Shown here: positions 1 through 9,377 of the stretch, one piece after another
How the letters are laid out: each line of letters begins with the position of its first letter
Numbering within the stretch: position 1 is the stretch's first letter
Assembly: GCF_016495865.1 (NCBI RefSeq)
Contig: NZ_CP054706.1
Coordinates: forward strand, 3,100,001 to 3,164,000
DNA length: 64,000 nt
Origin: Salicibibacter cibi
GTDB lineage: Bacteria > Bacillota > Bacilli > Bacillales > Marinococcaceae
Direction: 5' to 3'
Made by a program: the position numbers and the translations under genes
Notes under the pieces: model-generated
Database searches by the model: none
Told to the model about the DNA's origin: nothing
Seen by the model: only the letters and a program-made list of their open reading frames with translations

Positions 1-822
1 CGGTGAATAAATCGCCACCCCATTGTTTTTCGGCTCATCGGTGTACGGCTCCAATAACCAAGCGGAATGGCTGCCCAATGAACCATCGGCAAATGTTTTT
101 CGATAAGCGCCCAGCACACGTGAAAAACTGCCATAATAAGCAAGGTCCTCCGTATGTACGCCGGTAAGGCCTGTTTGAATCATATGGTCAAACGCGACTG
201 TTAATGCCTTTTCCAACGCGGGTTCTGTGGGAGCGGGCGCGACACGTTGAATGAAGTCCTGTGCCTCATCCAATAGGAGCCCGGTCAATTCTCCCCTTTC
301 ATCTTTGGCGATCACCCCACCCGACGGATCCGGGGTTGAGCGATCAAGACCTGCCAGCTGTAGTGCTTTGCTGTTTACAATCATCGCGTGCCTGCATATA
401 CGTGTGAGCATAACAGGGCGTTCCGGAAAACGTTCATCCAATTCTTTTTTTCGGATCATATGCTGATCCGAAAAATTATTTTCGTTCCATCCTTCCCCAA
501 TAAGCCATTCCCTATCTTCCAACGTCGTTGCTTCGTTTTCCAACGCTCGCAAAAGTTGACTGCTGCTCGTTACCGATGAGAGGTTCAAACGCAATAAGTT
601 TTGGCCGAAACCCATCATATGCGCGTGGCTGTCTACGAATCCCGGGAACATCGTGGCTCCTTGTAAATCGACATTCGATAAAATGCGAGGCTTGTAAGTT
701 TTTTCAAGCGATTGCAATTCACCGACGTCCACAATACAGCCATTTTCGGTGAAAACAGCTTCGGCACGTGCACGCGCATGCTCCATCGTACGAATGATAC
801 CGTTATACCATAGCGTCCCCAT
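1..822 (-). CDS. YtcJ-like amidohydrolase, partial at left edge
   Basis: This is the N-terminal part of a metal-dependent amidohydrolase of the YtcJ type; the reading frame is still open at base 1, so the C-terminus lies outside the window. An entry motif with GFVDSHAHM gives the first metal-binding histidines near residue 70. The ATG at 822 has an AGGGGG Shine-Dalgarno site. Near residues 240-250 the chain passes directly from a YGSFSRVLGAYRK segment to FADGSLGS. Family members normally have about 50-60 residues between these blocks, so an in-frame internal deletion is likely and activity is doubtful. The substrate is unknown; the family is broad. Confidence 0.75.
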   Translation of the reverse strand, partial: MGTLWYNGIIRTMEHARARAEAVFTENGCIVDVGELQSLEKTYKPRILSNVDLQGATMFPGFVDSHAHMMGFGQNLLRLNLSSVTSSSQLLRALENEATTLEDREWLIGEGWNENNFSDQHMIRKKELDERFPERPVMLTRICRHAMIVNSKALQLAGLDRSTPDPSGGVIAKDERGELTGLLLDEAQDFIQRVAPAPTEPALEKALTVAFDHMIQTGLTGVHTEDLAYYGSFSRVLGAYRKTFADGSLGSHSAWLLEPYTDEPKNNGVAIYSP

Positions 823-961
823 TGATGCCCCCTGTCTCCCATATGAACCCATTAGGTTGTCACGTCTTATTTTCCCAAACAGATGCCTGAAATGCAATTA
901 TAGAGGTCAGAAACGGGAGATGAGAGGTGGGGGCTTTCCCGGACTTTTTTTGTACAACCTT

Positions 962-2164
962 TTAAAGCAATTCCTCGAACGCCGGACGCAAGGGCTCGTT
1001 CGCGTCAATCGTTAACGTCTCCCGATTTGATACGGCTTTTTCCAACATCTCGTCCATGTCTAAAAATGACTCGTAGAAATTGGCTTTTTCCCTTTTCGGT
1101 TTTGTTTTCGACGCTGCCGGCAAGAAAATGGTGCAACAGTCTTCATAAGGCAATATCGAAGTTTCAAACGTTCCTATTCGCTCGGCGATATCCGTCACTT
1201 CAATTTTGTCCATCGTGATCAGCGGGCGCAAAACCGGCAAATTGGCGACTTCTTCGATGGTATGCATACTCGCGAGCGTCTGCGACGAAACTTGTCCAAG
1301 ACTTTCCCCATTTACGAGGGCGAGCGCCTCCCGTTCTCTCGCCACCCGTTCACTGATCCGCATCATCATCCGCCGCATGATCGTCATTTCGTAATTGGTC
1401 GCCACTTCTTTGTGAATATGTTGCTGTATTTCCGTAAACGGAATCACATGTAGGCGGATTGTCGTTCCATACCCGGCGAGAATACGGCTTAAGTCAATCA
1501 CTTTCTGTTTCGCGCGTTCGTTCGTGAACGGCGGACTGTGAAAATGCACGGCTTCTAATTCTGCGCCGCGTTTTAACGCCAGATAGCCTGCTACCGGACT
1601 ATCAATTCCTCCGGAAAGCATAAGCATTACTTTGTCCGATGAACCGACGGGTAATCCGCCCGGCCCCTGGATTTTTCCGGCGCTAATATACGTCCCGTGT
1701 TCACGCACTTCCACGAGCAATTCCACATCCGGGTGGTGAACATCGACCGTGATATCCGCCGTGTTTGTCAACACGTAGCCTCCAATTTCGTGATTCAACT
1801 GCTGCGAACGGATGGGAAAAGATTTAAAGGAACGACGCGCGCTCACTTTGAACGTTTTCGCATCCGGCTGATCTTGCAGAACACGTAACGCGGTTGCCTG
1901 AATATCCAACAATTCATGGCTTGTTTTTCGTGCATATGACAAGGAAGAGATGCCAAAAATACGCTGTAATTTTCCCATGATGGCTTCTGCGTCTTCATCA
2001 TGGGTGTCCACGACTAACCTTCCGGTCGTACGTCTCGCTTTCGCCCCAGGAAAAGCAGCAAGCGCACGGTTAATGTTTCCTTTTAACATCCGTTCAAAAT
2101 CTGCACGGTTTTTGCCTTTCAGGGCGATTTCACTGTATCGCACAAGAATATGGTCCACTTTCAT
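962..2164 (-). CDS. thiI: tRNA 4-thiouridine sulfurtransferase ThiI
   Basis: ThiI activates U8 of tRNA with ATP and transfers sulfur to make 4-thiouridine; in some species it also supplies sulfur for the thiamine thiazole. The 400-residue chain has the N-terminal ferredoxin-like region, a THUMP domain, and the PP-loop ATP site SGGIDSP near residue 180. It ends without a rhodanese domain, as in other Bacillus ThiI proteins. The ATG overlaps the stop of the upstream cysteine desulfurase gene as ATGA, so the two are translationally coupled, and that desulfurase is the expected persulfide donor. The assignment is secure. Confidence 0.95.
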   Translation of the reverse strand: MKVDHILVRYSEIALKGKNRADFERMLKGNINRALAAFPGAKARRTTGRLVVDTHDEDAEAIMGKLQRIFGISSLSYARKTSHELLDIQATALRVLQDQPDAKTFKVSARRSFKSFPIRSQQLNHEIGGYVLTNTADITVDVHHPDVELLVEVREHGTYISAGKIQGPGGLPVGSSDKVMLMLSGGIDSPVAGYLALKRGAELEAVHFHSPPFTNERAKQKVIDLSRILAGYGTTIRLHVIPFTEIQQHIHKEVATNYEMTIMRRMMMRISERVAREREALALVNGESLGQVSSQTLASMHTIEEVANLPVLRPLITMDKIEVTDIAERIGTFETSILPYEDCCTIFLPAASKTKPKREKANFYESFLDMDEMLEKAVSNRETLTIDANEPLRPAFEELL

Positions 2165-3312
2165 CCTTTCACCTCATTCACGCGGCGGATTTCCGGTACT
2201 ATTTCGTCAAGAGCTGATAGGAGTTGACGAATGTCCACTTCCTTCGTTTCATGAGAAAAGCTGAAACGAAGCCCTGTTTCCGCCCGTTCTTCATGGCCAA
2301 ATTGGGCGGCGAGCACTTCACTTGCCGTTTGCAAACGGGACGCACAGGCGGACTTTGACGATACATGGATGTTCTTCTTCGTAAGCGCCTGAATCACAAT
2401 TTCCGGACGGGTGCCGAGCACAGAAACGTTCACAATATGAGGGGCACTGGCTTTGTCCGGGGTGTTGACAGCTATCCCCTCACGCTCTCGACATGCTTGC
2501 ATTAGTGCTTTTTTGTTTTTTTCCAACGTGGATTTAGCATCCTGATATTGCTCGAAGGATAAGCGCAACGCTTTTGCAAATGCCACGATTCCGGGAAGAT
2601 TTTCCGTTCCCGAGCGCACGTTTTGTTCCTGGCCACCCCCATGAAATAAAGGCTCGACCTGGACCCCATTACGGATATAAACCAAGCCGGTGCCTTTAAG
2701 GCCGTGAATTTTATGGGCCGAGAATGTGCAAAGATCAATGCCGTTGTTTTTTAATTGCAGCGGCACTTTCGCCGCACCTTGAACGTGATCCACGTGAAAG
2801 CGAATCTTTTCTTGACTCTTCAGGTAATCCCCAATTTTTTCTATCGGCTGTATTGCCCCGGTTTCATGATTTACATGCATGATAGAGACGAGAATGGTTG
2901 TCTCTCGGATGGCTTCTTTTACATCTTGAAGGTGTACACGACCTTCCCGATCCACCGGAAGGTAGGTGACTTCGAATCCGTGGTTTTCCAAATAACGACA
3001 CGTTTCCAGCACCGATGGGTGCTCAACGGTACTCGTGATGATATGGTTGCCGCGCCCGCGGCGGGCATAAGCGGCTCCCTTAATCGCTAGATTGTTCCCT
3101 TCGGTACCTCCCGAGGTGAACGTCATTTCTCCGGTATCTATATTCAGTATGTTCGCGATCGACTGCCTGGCTTTCCGTAATAATTGTTCCGCATCTGATC
3201 CGTAATCATGCAATGAAGACGGATTGCCGAAATGGCGAATCGCGGTTTTTTGATACGTATCCAGCACTTCATCGAAAGGCAAGCTCGTCGCGCTATTATC
3301 CAAATAAATCAT
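2161..3312 (-). CDS. nifZ: Cysteine desulfurase (NifS/IscS-like) paired with ThiI
   Basis: This PLP enzyme of 383 residues removes sulfur from cysteine and carries it as a persulfide. The PLP lysine lies in [10 protein letters not shown] and the persulfide cysteine in SKSACASR; the N-terminus [10 protein letters not shown] is typical of the family. It lies directly upstream of thiI and overlaps it by 4 bases, the arrangement of B. subtilis nifZ-thiI, so its dedicated job is very probably sulfur donation to ThiI for tRNA s4U. A GAGGG ribosome-binding site precedes the ATG at 3312. Confidence 0.93.
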   Translation of the reverse strand: MIYLDNSATSLPFDEVLDTYQKTAIRHFGNPSSLHDYGSDAEQLLRKARQSIANILNIDTGEMTFTSGGTEGNNLAIKGAAYARRGRGNHIITSTVEHPSVLETCRYLENHGFEVTYLPVDREGRVHLQDVKEAIRETTILVSIMHVNHETGAIQPIEKIGDYLKSQEKIRFHVDHVQGAAKVPLQLKNNGIDLCTFSAHKIHGLKGTGLVYIRNGVQVEPLFHGGGQEQNVRSGTENLPGIVAFAKALRLSFEQYQDAKSTLEKNKKALMQACREREGIAVNTPDKASAPHIVNVSVLGTRPEIVIQALTKKNIHVSSKSACASRLQTASEVLAAQFGHEERAETGLRFSFSHETKEVDIRQLLSALDEIVPEIRRVNEVKG

Positions 3313-3402
3313 GATTCAATCCCTCACATTGCTTACTTTCGGTCATACGGCATTTTATTATAGCATACCGTCGCATACTTGATGAAATGGAACTTATCTT
3401 AG

Positions 3403-3450
3403 TAAAACTTGGCCTCCGCCAAGTCTTTATAGTGGAAGCCTTAGTTTTAC
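3403..3450. repeat. Partial copy of the modular hairpin repeat (module 1 and 2)
   Basis: The stretch contains the hairpin AACTTGGC-ctcc-GCCAAGT followed by a TTTATAGTGGAAGCC segment. The same two blocks recur at 17019-17108 and 47503-47558, and parts recur at 36930, 38117 and 42891. Here the third module (GGTAAGAAAG hairpin) is absent. It lies between the convergent-free ends of nifZ and ezrA, so it could act as a transcription stop, but that is inference. Confidence 0.55.
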
Positions 3451-3477
3451 TTATCCTTTAATCCTTTACCTAAGTTA

Positions 3478-3584
3478 GTGACTGCTGACTAACGCGAGGA
3501 GGCTTGACCGTTCGTCCGCAGAAAGCGAACCATGGAAGCGGCATCCCGGCTTCAGCTGATAGCTGCATGTTGTTCAGCAATCCC
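3478..3584 (+). mobile_element. Miniature inverted-repeat element, 107-bp internally deleted copy (copy A)
   Basis: The copy has both terminal repeats, GTGACTGCTGACTAAC on the left and TGTTCAGCAATCCC on the right. It is flanked by a perfect 7-bp direct repeat TAAGTTA (3471-3477 and 3585-3591). Compared with the 278-bp copies at 13600 and 17115 it lacks the left interior and keeps only the CGAGGAGGCTTGACC part and the right arm. The intact duplication shows a real insertion. Confidence 0.85.
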
Positions 3585-3727
3585 TAAGTTAAACATTCTT
3601 AAAGGAGAAAAAAATGAGCCTTCCGCATCTAGAGACGGCAGCTCAAAAAATCAACACCGGAAAGCGCGGGCTAACCCCGCCGAACACGGGTGATCCGTTT
3701 GCTTTCCAGTTGCTTTTTCCTTCCCCA

Positions 3728-5452
3728 TTATTTGACTGAATCCAAAGCCACTTGCCGTTGGCTCCGTTTGTCCCATTCCGTTTGAAGATTACTGAATGCG
3801 TACGGTACAAGACGCTCCAAAGCCCTCGTCGTATCATTTATAGCATCCTCATAATAACCATTTCTGAATTGCCATTCCGCGTCGTTAAGGATCGGTTGCA
3901 ACTTCGCAAATTGATTGCGATACCGATTGCCAAATTGCAACAATCGCTCGGCCCAATTGGCTTGATCGATCGTTGCGCTAAGCGTATGGGATGCTTGCTC
4001 AATTCCTTGACGGCTTTGTTCAAGCGCCTCTTGAATGCTTCTCATATCCAGGGGTGTCGTTTCCAGCATAGCCGTAGCTTTTTCCAGTTCTTTCCCTGCA
4101 TAGTCAAGATGGTCAACAAGCATTTCCGGAATCGCCGGAAGCTGACTTTTTTGCAACTTAAACTGGGTTTCCATCATCCATACGCGCAATTCTTTTAATT
4201 GTTCTACCGCGCGTGTTTCATCACCGCGTATTTCTTGCAGCCGCTCCAACGATTCATTTATGCTATCCTCAATCTCGCCCATTCGAAAATTCAAATTTTC
4301 CAGTTTCTCTCGTAAATCAGCATAGGATTGTTTTTGATTCACATGTAAATCTTCAAATGCCTGTTCCTCTTTACCAACATCTGCAACTTCTTTTTGTATC
4401 GACTCAACTTTCGATTTATCTTCCTCGGGCAGTTGGTAGCTTATTTCCACAACCTTGCGTTCGTTTTCTAACTCGGCAAGTAGGTGAATAAGAGCCTCAT
4501 GGCGTGCTTTTAAAGACTCTAAGCCATTTTCCACTTCGTGCTTCGCTTCTTTTTCCCGTTCCAATAAAGCGACATTTTGCGCGAGAGTTTCCTTGATTTG
4601 CTCAAGTTTCTCTTCCACATCTGCCAATTCCAACGCAGAAACATTTTCTTTCAAGTAGGTTAACGTTGCGTCGATTTCATCAAGATCTTCATAAACAGCA
4701 AAATGTCCAAAAGAAAACGCATTCTCTTCCATTTCACGTATATTCGAACGCAATTCCCTCACTTGCTCCGGAATCCCACGGTCGATTTCACCCAAAAGTT
4801 TGGGCACGTTTTCGATTTGATCATGTATTTCTTCTAACGTTTCTTGTAAAAATAACAAGCGTTCGCGTGCACGCATGTAATTTCCGCTTTTCGTCTCTTC
4901 GTCGTACGCCTCCAGTTCCTCCCGGGATTTTTTCACTTTTTCTTCCAAAAGAGGGGCGGCTTCGCCTAACGATCGCCATTGGCGGGAAAGTAAAGATCGA
5001 ACTTCCTTATATTTTTCGGTGACCCTGTCGATCTCCTCACGATTCTTTTCTTCACTGTTGACGAGTTGTTCAACTTCTTGTCGGATCGTTGAAATATCTT
5101 CTTCAATCGCATTTAAATGATGGTCAACTTCTACGAGTTTGTCTTTTGCACTGCGAAATTGATACTTATTTGCGATTTCTTCGATATTAAACAAGGACAT
5201 TTCTATTTCCGGCAAGCGTTCATCAGCAATTTCATCCCATGTCTCACGCCATCTTTCAAATTTTTCTTCCGTTTCCCCGGAAATGGTCAATCCTTTTACC
5301 CGGCTGATTTCATCAGCTACAGGTTCGCTCATCATCTGGCTTTTTCGTTGATCGAGATTGTCAACACTTTGATAGATTTGTCGTCGATTAAATACGCCGT
5401 ATGCAACCACTAAAGCAATGGCTACCACGATTCCGATGAAAACGTACACCAT
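3728..5452 (-). CDS. ezrA: Septation ring formation regulator EzrA
   Basis: EzrA is a membrane-anchored negative regulator of FtsZ ring assembly in Firmicutes. The 574-residue chain begins with one transmembrane segment (about residues 2-22, VYVFIGIVVAIALVVAYGV). The rest is long, charged and heptad-rich, giving the spectrin-like coiled-coil repeats of EzrA. Length fits the B. subtilis protein (562). It stands alone on the minus strand; a GGAG site precedes the ATG at 5452. The neighbours hisJ and refZ match the B. subtilis order. Confidence 0.95.
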   Translation of the reverse strand: MVYVFIGIVVAIALVVAYGVFNRRQIYQSVDNLDQRKSQMMSEPVADEISRVKGLTISGETEEKFERWRETWDEIADERLPEIEMSLFNIEEIANKYQFRSAKDKLVEVDHHLNAIEEDISTIRQEVEQLVNSEEKNREEIDRVTEKYKEVRSLLSRQWRSLGEAAPLLEEKVKKSREELEAYDEETKSGNYMRARERLLFLQETLEEIHDQIENVPKLLGEIDRGIPEQVRELRSNIREMEENAFSFGHFAVYEDLDEIDATLTYLKENVSALELADVEEKLEQIKETLAQNVALLEREKEAKHEVENGLESLKARHEALIHLLAELENERKVVEISYQLPEEDKSKVESIQKEVADVGKEEQAFEDLHVNQKQSYADLREKLENLNFRMGEIEDSINESLERLQEIRGDETRAVEQLKELRVWMMETQFKLQKSQLPAIPEMLVDHLDYAGKELEKATAMLETTPLDMRSIQEALEQSRQGIEQASHTLSATIDQANWAERLLQFGNRYRNQFAKLQPILNDAEWQFRNGYYEDAINDTTRALERLVPYAFSNLQTEWDKRSQRQVALDSVK

Positions 5453-5614
5453 TATGCTTCACTCCAGTTATCCGTAGCTTCCAAGTTATCACCATTTTAT
5501 ATTTATTTTTCGCCATAGGAAAGCAAAAACCTTTAATTTCGTAGGAAAATGTGTCATTTTTTCTATGATAACATGGAATGGAGAAGAATTGGGAAACGTT
5601 TGGAGGCAAATTCA

Positions 5615-6448
5615 ATGGAAAATATCCAATATGATGGGCATGTCCACACGCCATTTTGCCCACACGGAAGCGATGCATCATTGGAACAATATGTCGAAAC
5701 CGCAATCACACTTGGGTACAGAAGCATCAGTTTTTGCGAACATGCCCCTCTGCCGGAGGGTTTCCCCGATCCGACACCGAAAAAAGACAGCGGAATGTTG
5801 CGCTCCGATTTGGAGGCATACATCAAAACGATTCAAGACGTACGGGAGCGTTATAAAAAAAACATCACCATTCTCATTGGTCTGGAAATTGATTTTATTG
5901 AAGGGTTTGAGACGAAGACGAAGGCATTTCTTGATGAATACGGCCCAATCCTTGATGATGCGATTCTTTCGGTGCATTTTATTTACACGAAGGAGGCATA
6001 TGGGCTGCTTGATTACAGCGCAGAAACCTTCCGGGCGATAGCGAAGCAAGCAGGAGGCATCGATCCACTCGTCCGCCGTTACTATGAAACGGTATTGCGC
6101 TCCATTTCATTCGACCTTGGAAAATATAAGCCAAACCGCCTCGGCCATGTGAGCCTGGCGCGAAAATTCCGGAAAAAATTCGCACTGCCCAATGATGAAC
6201 AATGGCTTGAAGCGATCTTGTCAGCGGCCAAAAAAGAAGGACTCTCATTGGACGTCAACGGTGCCGGCGTCGTCAAACCGTTGTGCGGAGAACCCTATCC
6301 ACCGGTAGCTATCATTGAAAAAGCCGAACGTATGGGAATTCCGCTCGTCTACGGCTCCGACGCCCATCACCCGGACGGGCTCGGACAAGGGACAGAAGAG
6401 TTGCCGGAGATGAAACTTGGAATGCCGGGAAGATACCCACGTAAATGA
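5615..6448 (+). CDS. hisJ: Histidinol-phosphatase HisJ (PHP family)
   Basis: HisJ hydrolyses L-histidinol phosphate to histidinol, the penultimate step of histidine synthesis. The 277-residue protein begins with the PHP metal motif DGHVHTPFCPHGS. Further ligands are seen in SFCEHAPL, GLEIDFIEG and, at the end, YGSDAHHPDG. The ATG at 5615 was chosen because TGGAGGC lies 6 bases upstream; a longer frame from 5549 has no such site and adds non-family residues. It is divergent from ezrA, as in B. subtilis (ytvP). Confidence 0.92.
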   Translation: MENIQYDGHVHTPFCPHGSDASLEQYVETAITLGYRSISFCEHAPLPEGFPDPTPKKDSGMLRSDLEAYIKTIQDVRERYKKNITILIGLEIDFIEGFETKTKAFLDEYGPILDDAILSVHFIYTKEAYGLLDYSAETFRAIAKQAGGIDPLVRRYYETVLRSISFDLGKYKPNRLGHVSLARKFRKKFALPNDEQWLEAILSAAKKEGLSLDVNGAGVVKPLCGEPYPPVAIIEKAERMGIPLVYGSDAHHPDGLGQGTEELPEMKLGMPGRYPRK

Positions 6449-6510
6449 TTCTGCGAATAATAAGCAACAGACTGATTGCCGAACGACGGGAAGAATACGA
6501 GAATGAATAA

Positions 6511-6621
6511 GAGTTGGTACCGGATGCATCTGCATTGTTGGCACTTTTAAATGAAGAACCGGGAAGTGAATATGTTAGGGACGACAGCGCGCTCCCTCGG
6601 ACGGAGGACGAACTGCTTTGA
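6511..6621 (+). pseudogene. Relic of a VapBC toxin-antitoxin pair (PIN-domain start)
   Basis: A short open stretch reads LVPDASALLALLNEEPGSEY, which matches the conserved N-terminus of VapC PIN-domain toxins (consensus LDASALLALLNEEPG), including the first catalytic aspartate. After about 20 residues it loses similarity and stops at 6621. Just upstream and in the same frame, AERREEYENE followed by a stop looks like the C-terminus of an AbrB-type antitoxin, with the usual tight spacing to the toxin. Nothing longer survives, so this is a relic. The antitoxin part is the weaker claim. Confidence 0.45.
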
Positions 6622-6642
6622 GAAGACAAGAAAAGCGAAGTA

Positions 6643-6678
6643 GTCCCCCTACGGAGAGCATACTGCTCCCAGGGGGAC
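6643..6678. other. Strong hairpin GTCCCCCT...AGGGGGAC
   Basis: An 8-bp perfect stem (GTCCCCCT/AGGGGGAC) encloses a second inner stem GGAG/CTCC. No T-run follows on either strand, so it is not a standard terminator. It lies in the decayed region between hisJ and refZ. Confidence 0.5.
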
Positions 6679-6787
6679 AAGACAAACGATATAATTCCCC
6701 TTCCTCTCAGAGTGTATGACGAGCAAAGGGAGGATTTCTGAAACAGACCACTAGAACAAGGTTGGAACATAATCCTGTAAAAATAAT

Positions 6788-6834
6788 AAATCGCGTGAAA
6801 TCAAATTTTAAAACCTTGATTTCACGCGGTTTTA
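6788..6834. terminator. Bidirectional rho-independent terminator
   Basis: The arms CGCGTGAAATCAA (6792-6804) and TTGATTTCACGCG (6816-6828) form a 13-bp perfect stem followed by TTTTATTTTT. A-rich sequence on the other side makes it usable from both strands. It separates the hisJ side from refZ, which ends at 6892 on the minus strand. Confidence 0.85.
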
Positions 6835-6891
6835 TTTTTACGGTTTATTCTAGCGTCCATTAGCATTTTCCTTCTGTCCCAGCCTCATTTG

Positions 6892-7530
6892 TCAGGACAA
6901 CATCATCATTGGCGGTGGTGATGGTTGTTTCTCACAAATTTGTATTTCCACAAAATGACGCACATGATACATATAATGATTTAAAAATGTGCGATTGCGC
7001 GGTTCCAAATGGAAAACTTCCCGGATATGCTGAGCATGCAAAAACGGCATCGTAACCATCCCGCGCAAATGCAGAATCGCCCATTCCTTGCGCATCCCCT
7101 TAAATACACCTTCTTTTTTTCCTTGTTCCAGCACTTGCGTTAAAAGGTGTTTTTCTTTCATATAATAGCTCGCCATCACTTCACGAACGAGGATGGAATC
7201 GAGCGTTAACTCTCGTAAAACGAGTCTCGCCATGCGGTGGTGCTCTTGCTGAAATTCGAGGGCTGATTCAATGATCGCAAGTAACCTCTGATAACTATCT
7301 GTCGTGCTTTCAGATGCTTTTTCAAGTTCTTTTAAATAGCCTTCAAGATAATCATTGAGCAAGTGTTCCAACATCCCTTTTTTTCCGCCAAAATAATAAG
7401 AGATAAGCGCAACATTCACCCCTGCACGATCGGCTATTGCACGTACAGAAGTTCCGTTGTACCCTTTTGTCATAAATAAGTCTATTGCTGCTTCGGCGAC
7501 CTTGTCTTTCGTGCCTTGGTTTACTGCCAT
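6892..7530 (-). CDS. refZ: TetR-family regulator RefZ
   Basis: In B. subtilis RefZ is a DNA-binding protein that affects FtsZ ring position near the poles during sporulation. The 212-residue protein starts with a TetR helix-turn-helix (DLFMTKGYNGTSVRAIADRA, then VNVALISYYFGGKKG), which is close to RefZ. The ATG at 7530 is preferred to the one at 7545 because GGAGGC lies 8 bases before it. The C-terminus ends in a Pro/Met-rich tail. It sits between hisJ and the fRMsr gene, the B. subtilis yttP position, which supports orthology. Confidence 0.85.
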   Translation of the reverse strand: MAVNQGTKDKVAEAAIDLFMTKGYNGTSVRAIADRAGVNVALISYYFGGKKGMLEHLLNDYLEGYLKELEKASESTTDSYQRLLAIIESALEFQQEHHRMARLVLRELTLDSILVREVMASYYMKEKHLLTQVLEQGKKEGVFKGMRKEWAILHLRGMVTMPFLHAQHIREVFHLEPRNRTFLNHYMYHVRHFVEIQICEKQPSPPPMMMLS

Positions 7531-7678
7531 CTTCGTCGCCTCCATTCATATTAACCTTCTCTATGCTATATTCGCCTCTCTCTTGCGTGTTCCTGTAAAT
7601 ACTTTTCGACTACTTATAAGGGTTTTCGGCATGTTATAATAATTCCAGACATTCAACAAAAGAAAGAAGGTCAGAAAC

Positions 7679-8164
7679 ATGTTTGAACCTGTAACATACA
7701 GCAAAAATATGGAGAAAAAATACGAACAATTATGCAAGCAAGGAGAAGCGTTACTGAGCGATGAAAAAGATCAAATCGCCAATTTGTCCAACATTACCGC
7801 ACTTTTAAATCAATTTCTCGATCGCGTCAATTGGGTAGGATTTTATCTATTCAAAGAAGGAGAGCTCGTTCTCGGGCCGTTCCAAGGACTTCCCGCCTGT
7901 ATTCGCATCCCAGTCGGAAATGGCGTGTGTGGCACTGCTGCTGAAACGGGCAAAACACAAGTCGTGAAAAATGTTCATCAATTCCCCGGACATATCGCCT
8001 GCGATGCTCAGTCCCAATCAGAGGTCGTCGTTCCGATCATAATTGACGGTGAGCTATTCGGCGTGCTCGACATTGACTCTCCGGACATTGGCCGTTTTTC
8101 AGAAGAGGAAGGGGTATTGTTGGAAAAGTTTGTGCAGCGGGTAGCGCCATTTATCCGCGGTTGA
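7679..8164 (+). CDS. ytsP: Free methionine-(R)-sulfoxide reductase (GAF domain, YtsP)
   Basis: This single-domain GAF protein of 161 residues belongs to the fRMsr family, which reduces free Met-R-sulfoxide using cysteines. The family cysteines are visible in LPACIRIP, GVCGTAAETG and HIACDAQSQSE, followed by VVPIIIDGELFGVLDIDS. A GAAGG site precedes the ATG and a TATAAT lies at 7635-7640. It is divergent from refZ. Length and cysteine set are complete, so activity is likely. Confidence 0.9.
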   Translation: MFEPVTYSKNMEKKYEQLCKQGEALLSDEKDQIANLSNITALLNQFLDRVNWVGFYLFKEGELVLGPFQGLPACIRIPVGNGVCGTAAETGKTQVVKNVHQFPGHIACDAQSQSEVVVPIIIDGELFGVLDIDSPDIGRFSEEEGVLLEKFVQRVAPFIRG

Positions 8165-8308
8165 GATAAGGGCGAGCGGAGATCTTTGCTTGGCTGATAA
8201 ATCGGCTAATTCGGCTGATATATTCTAAATTTCGGCTGATCTATCGATGAACCCTAACACTGACCATATTTTTTTGACACAAAACAGACAAAAACGAGCA
8301 AATTCATG
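8165..8308. other. Intergenic stretch with repeated TCGGCTGAT motif
   Basis: Between the fRMsr gene and the panB leader the motif TTGGCTGAT / TCGGCTAAT / TTCGGCTGAT / TTCGGCTGAT occurs four times within about 60 bases (8189-8245). No gene or hairpin explains it. It may be a decayed tandem repeat or a protein-binding array. Confidence 0.4.
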
Positions 8309-8309
8309 C

Positions 8310-8478
8310 TATACTACGGTTACAAGGGCTGTATCTGTGAGGAACGGCACCGATGTGTAGTGGGAACATGCAAAAAGCTTAGCTGCTTGGATCTCTAAAA
8401 GGACCTGGACAGCATGATAAAATTGCTTTTTCGTATGCGCTATCTTTCTGCCTTCATCCCTTGGAAGAAGGCTTTTTG
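8310..8478 (+). promoter_or_regulatory. Putative panB leader RNA with attenuator-like terminator
   Basis: A TATACT -10 box lies at 8310-8315. The hairpin GCCTTC-loop-GAAGGC (8450-8472) is followed by TTTTT before the panB ribosome-binding site. A transcript starting near 8322 would therefore be about 150 bases long if it ended at the hairpin. Between them GGCTGT (near 8327) can pair with ACAGC (near 8410). The layout resembles an attenuator or a small RNA. I do not recognise a known riboswitch class, and no good -35 box is seen. Confidence 0.4.
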
Positions 8479-8525
8479 CCGTTTCATGCAGGTTCTTGGA
8501 ACACATGAAACTGGAGGGAAGAAAG

Positions 8526-9377
8526 ATGAAAACTACAGCTCAATTTAAAAAAATGAAGAAAGACCGGGAGCCGATTGCCATGCTCACGGCGTATGATGCG
8601 CCTTCCGCTCGCCTCGCGGAACGTGCAGGTGTTGATTTAATTTTGGTCGGCGATTCTTTAGGTATGGTTGTGCTTGGTTACGACTCCACGATTCCGGTCA
8701 CTGTCGATGACATGATCCTTCATACGAAGGCGGCAAAAAGGGGAGCGCGTGATACATTTGTCGTTACGGATCTTCCTTTCTTTTCTTACCATGGAAATTT
8801 TCCCGAAACCTCCGGCCATGTCAGACGCCTTCTCCAGGAAGCCGGCGCTGATGCCGTGAAATTGGAAGGTGGCATCGAAGTGGCGGATACCGTGAAAAAA
8901 CTTGTGCAAGCCGGCGTTCCAGTCATGGGCCACCTGGGATTAACGCCGCAATCCGTCGGCGTGCTCGGCGGCTATAAAGTACAAGGCAAAGACTCCTCGG
9001 AAGCAGAACACCTTATCATGGAAGCACATGCATTGGAAGAAGCAGGTGCTTTCGCCGTCGTGCTTGAATGCGTCCCCAAACAGCTTGGCGCATTCGTTGC
9101 CGAGCGTTTGGACATTCCGGTCATCGGAATTGGCGCCGGAGCGGAAACTGACGGTCAAGTGCTCGTTTACCATGATGTGATCGGCTACGAATCCGAACAT
9201 GTGCCAAAATTTGTGAAGCAATATGCAAATATATCGCCGCATATCGAAGCAGGCCTTGAAAACTACGTCAGCGATGTTAAATCCCGCGCATTTCCGGAAG
9301 CGGCAAACACATTTACGATGAAAGAAGAACAACTCGAGGGATTATACGGCTCGCAGTTTGCAACGGAGGGGAAATAA
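8526..9377 (+). CDS. panB: 3-methyl-2-oxobutanoate hydroxymethyltransferase PanB
   Basis: PanB adds a hydroxymethyl group from methylene-THF to ketoisovalerate to make ketopantoate, the first step of pantothenate synthesis. The 283-residue protein has the family motifs [45 protein letters not shown] and [21 protein letters not shown]. The ATG at 8526 follows GGAGGG by 7 bases; the upstream in-frame ATGs have no such site. Its stop overlaps the panD start (TAATG). A possible RNA leader precedes it. Confidence 0.96.
   Translation: MKTTAQFKKMKKDREPIAMLTAYDAPSARLAERAGVDLILVGDSLGMVVLGYDSTIPVTVDDMILHTKAAKRGARDTFVVTDLPFFSYHGNFPETSGHVRRLLQEAGADAVKLEGGIEVADTVKKLVQAGVPVMGHLGLTPQSVGVLGGYKVQGKDSSEAEHLIMEAHALEEAGAFAVVLECVPKQLGAFVAERLDIPVIGIGAGAETDGQVLVYHDVIGYESEHVPKFVKQYANISPHIEAGLENYVSDVKSRAFPEAANTFTMKEEQLEGLYGSQFATEGK

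Noticed and set aside
3614..3739. 41-codon plus-strand frame with a good AAAGGAG site, MSLPHLETAAQK..., overlapping the ezrA end
   Set aside because: It overlaps ezrA antisense, covers a GGAAAGC/GCTTTCC stem that probably ends ezrA transcription, and has no recognisable family. Chance ribosome-binding site is likely.
8309..8506. 65-codon minus-strand frame across the panB leader
   Set aside because: No ribosome-binding site and no similarity; it is explained by the structured leader and promoter on the plus strand.
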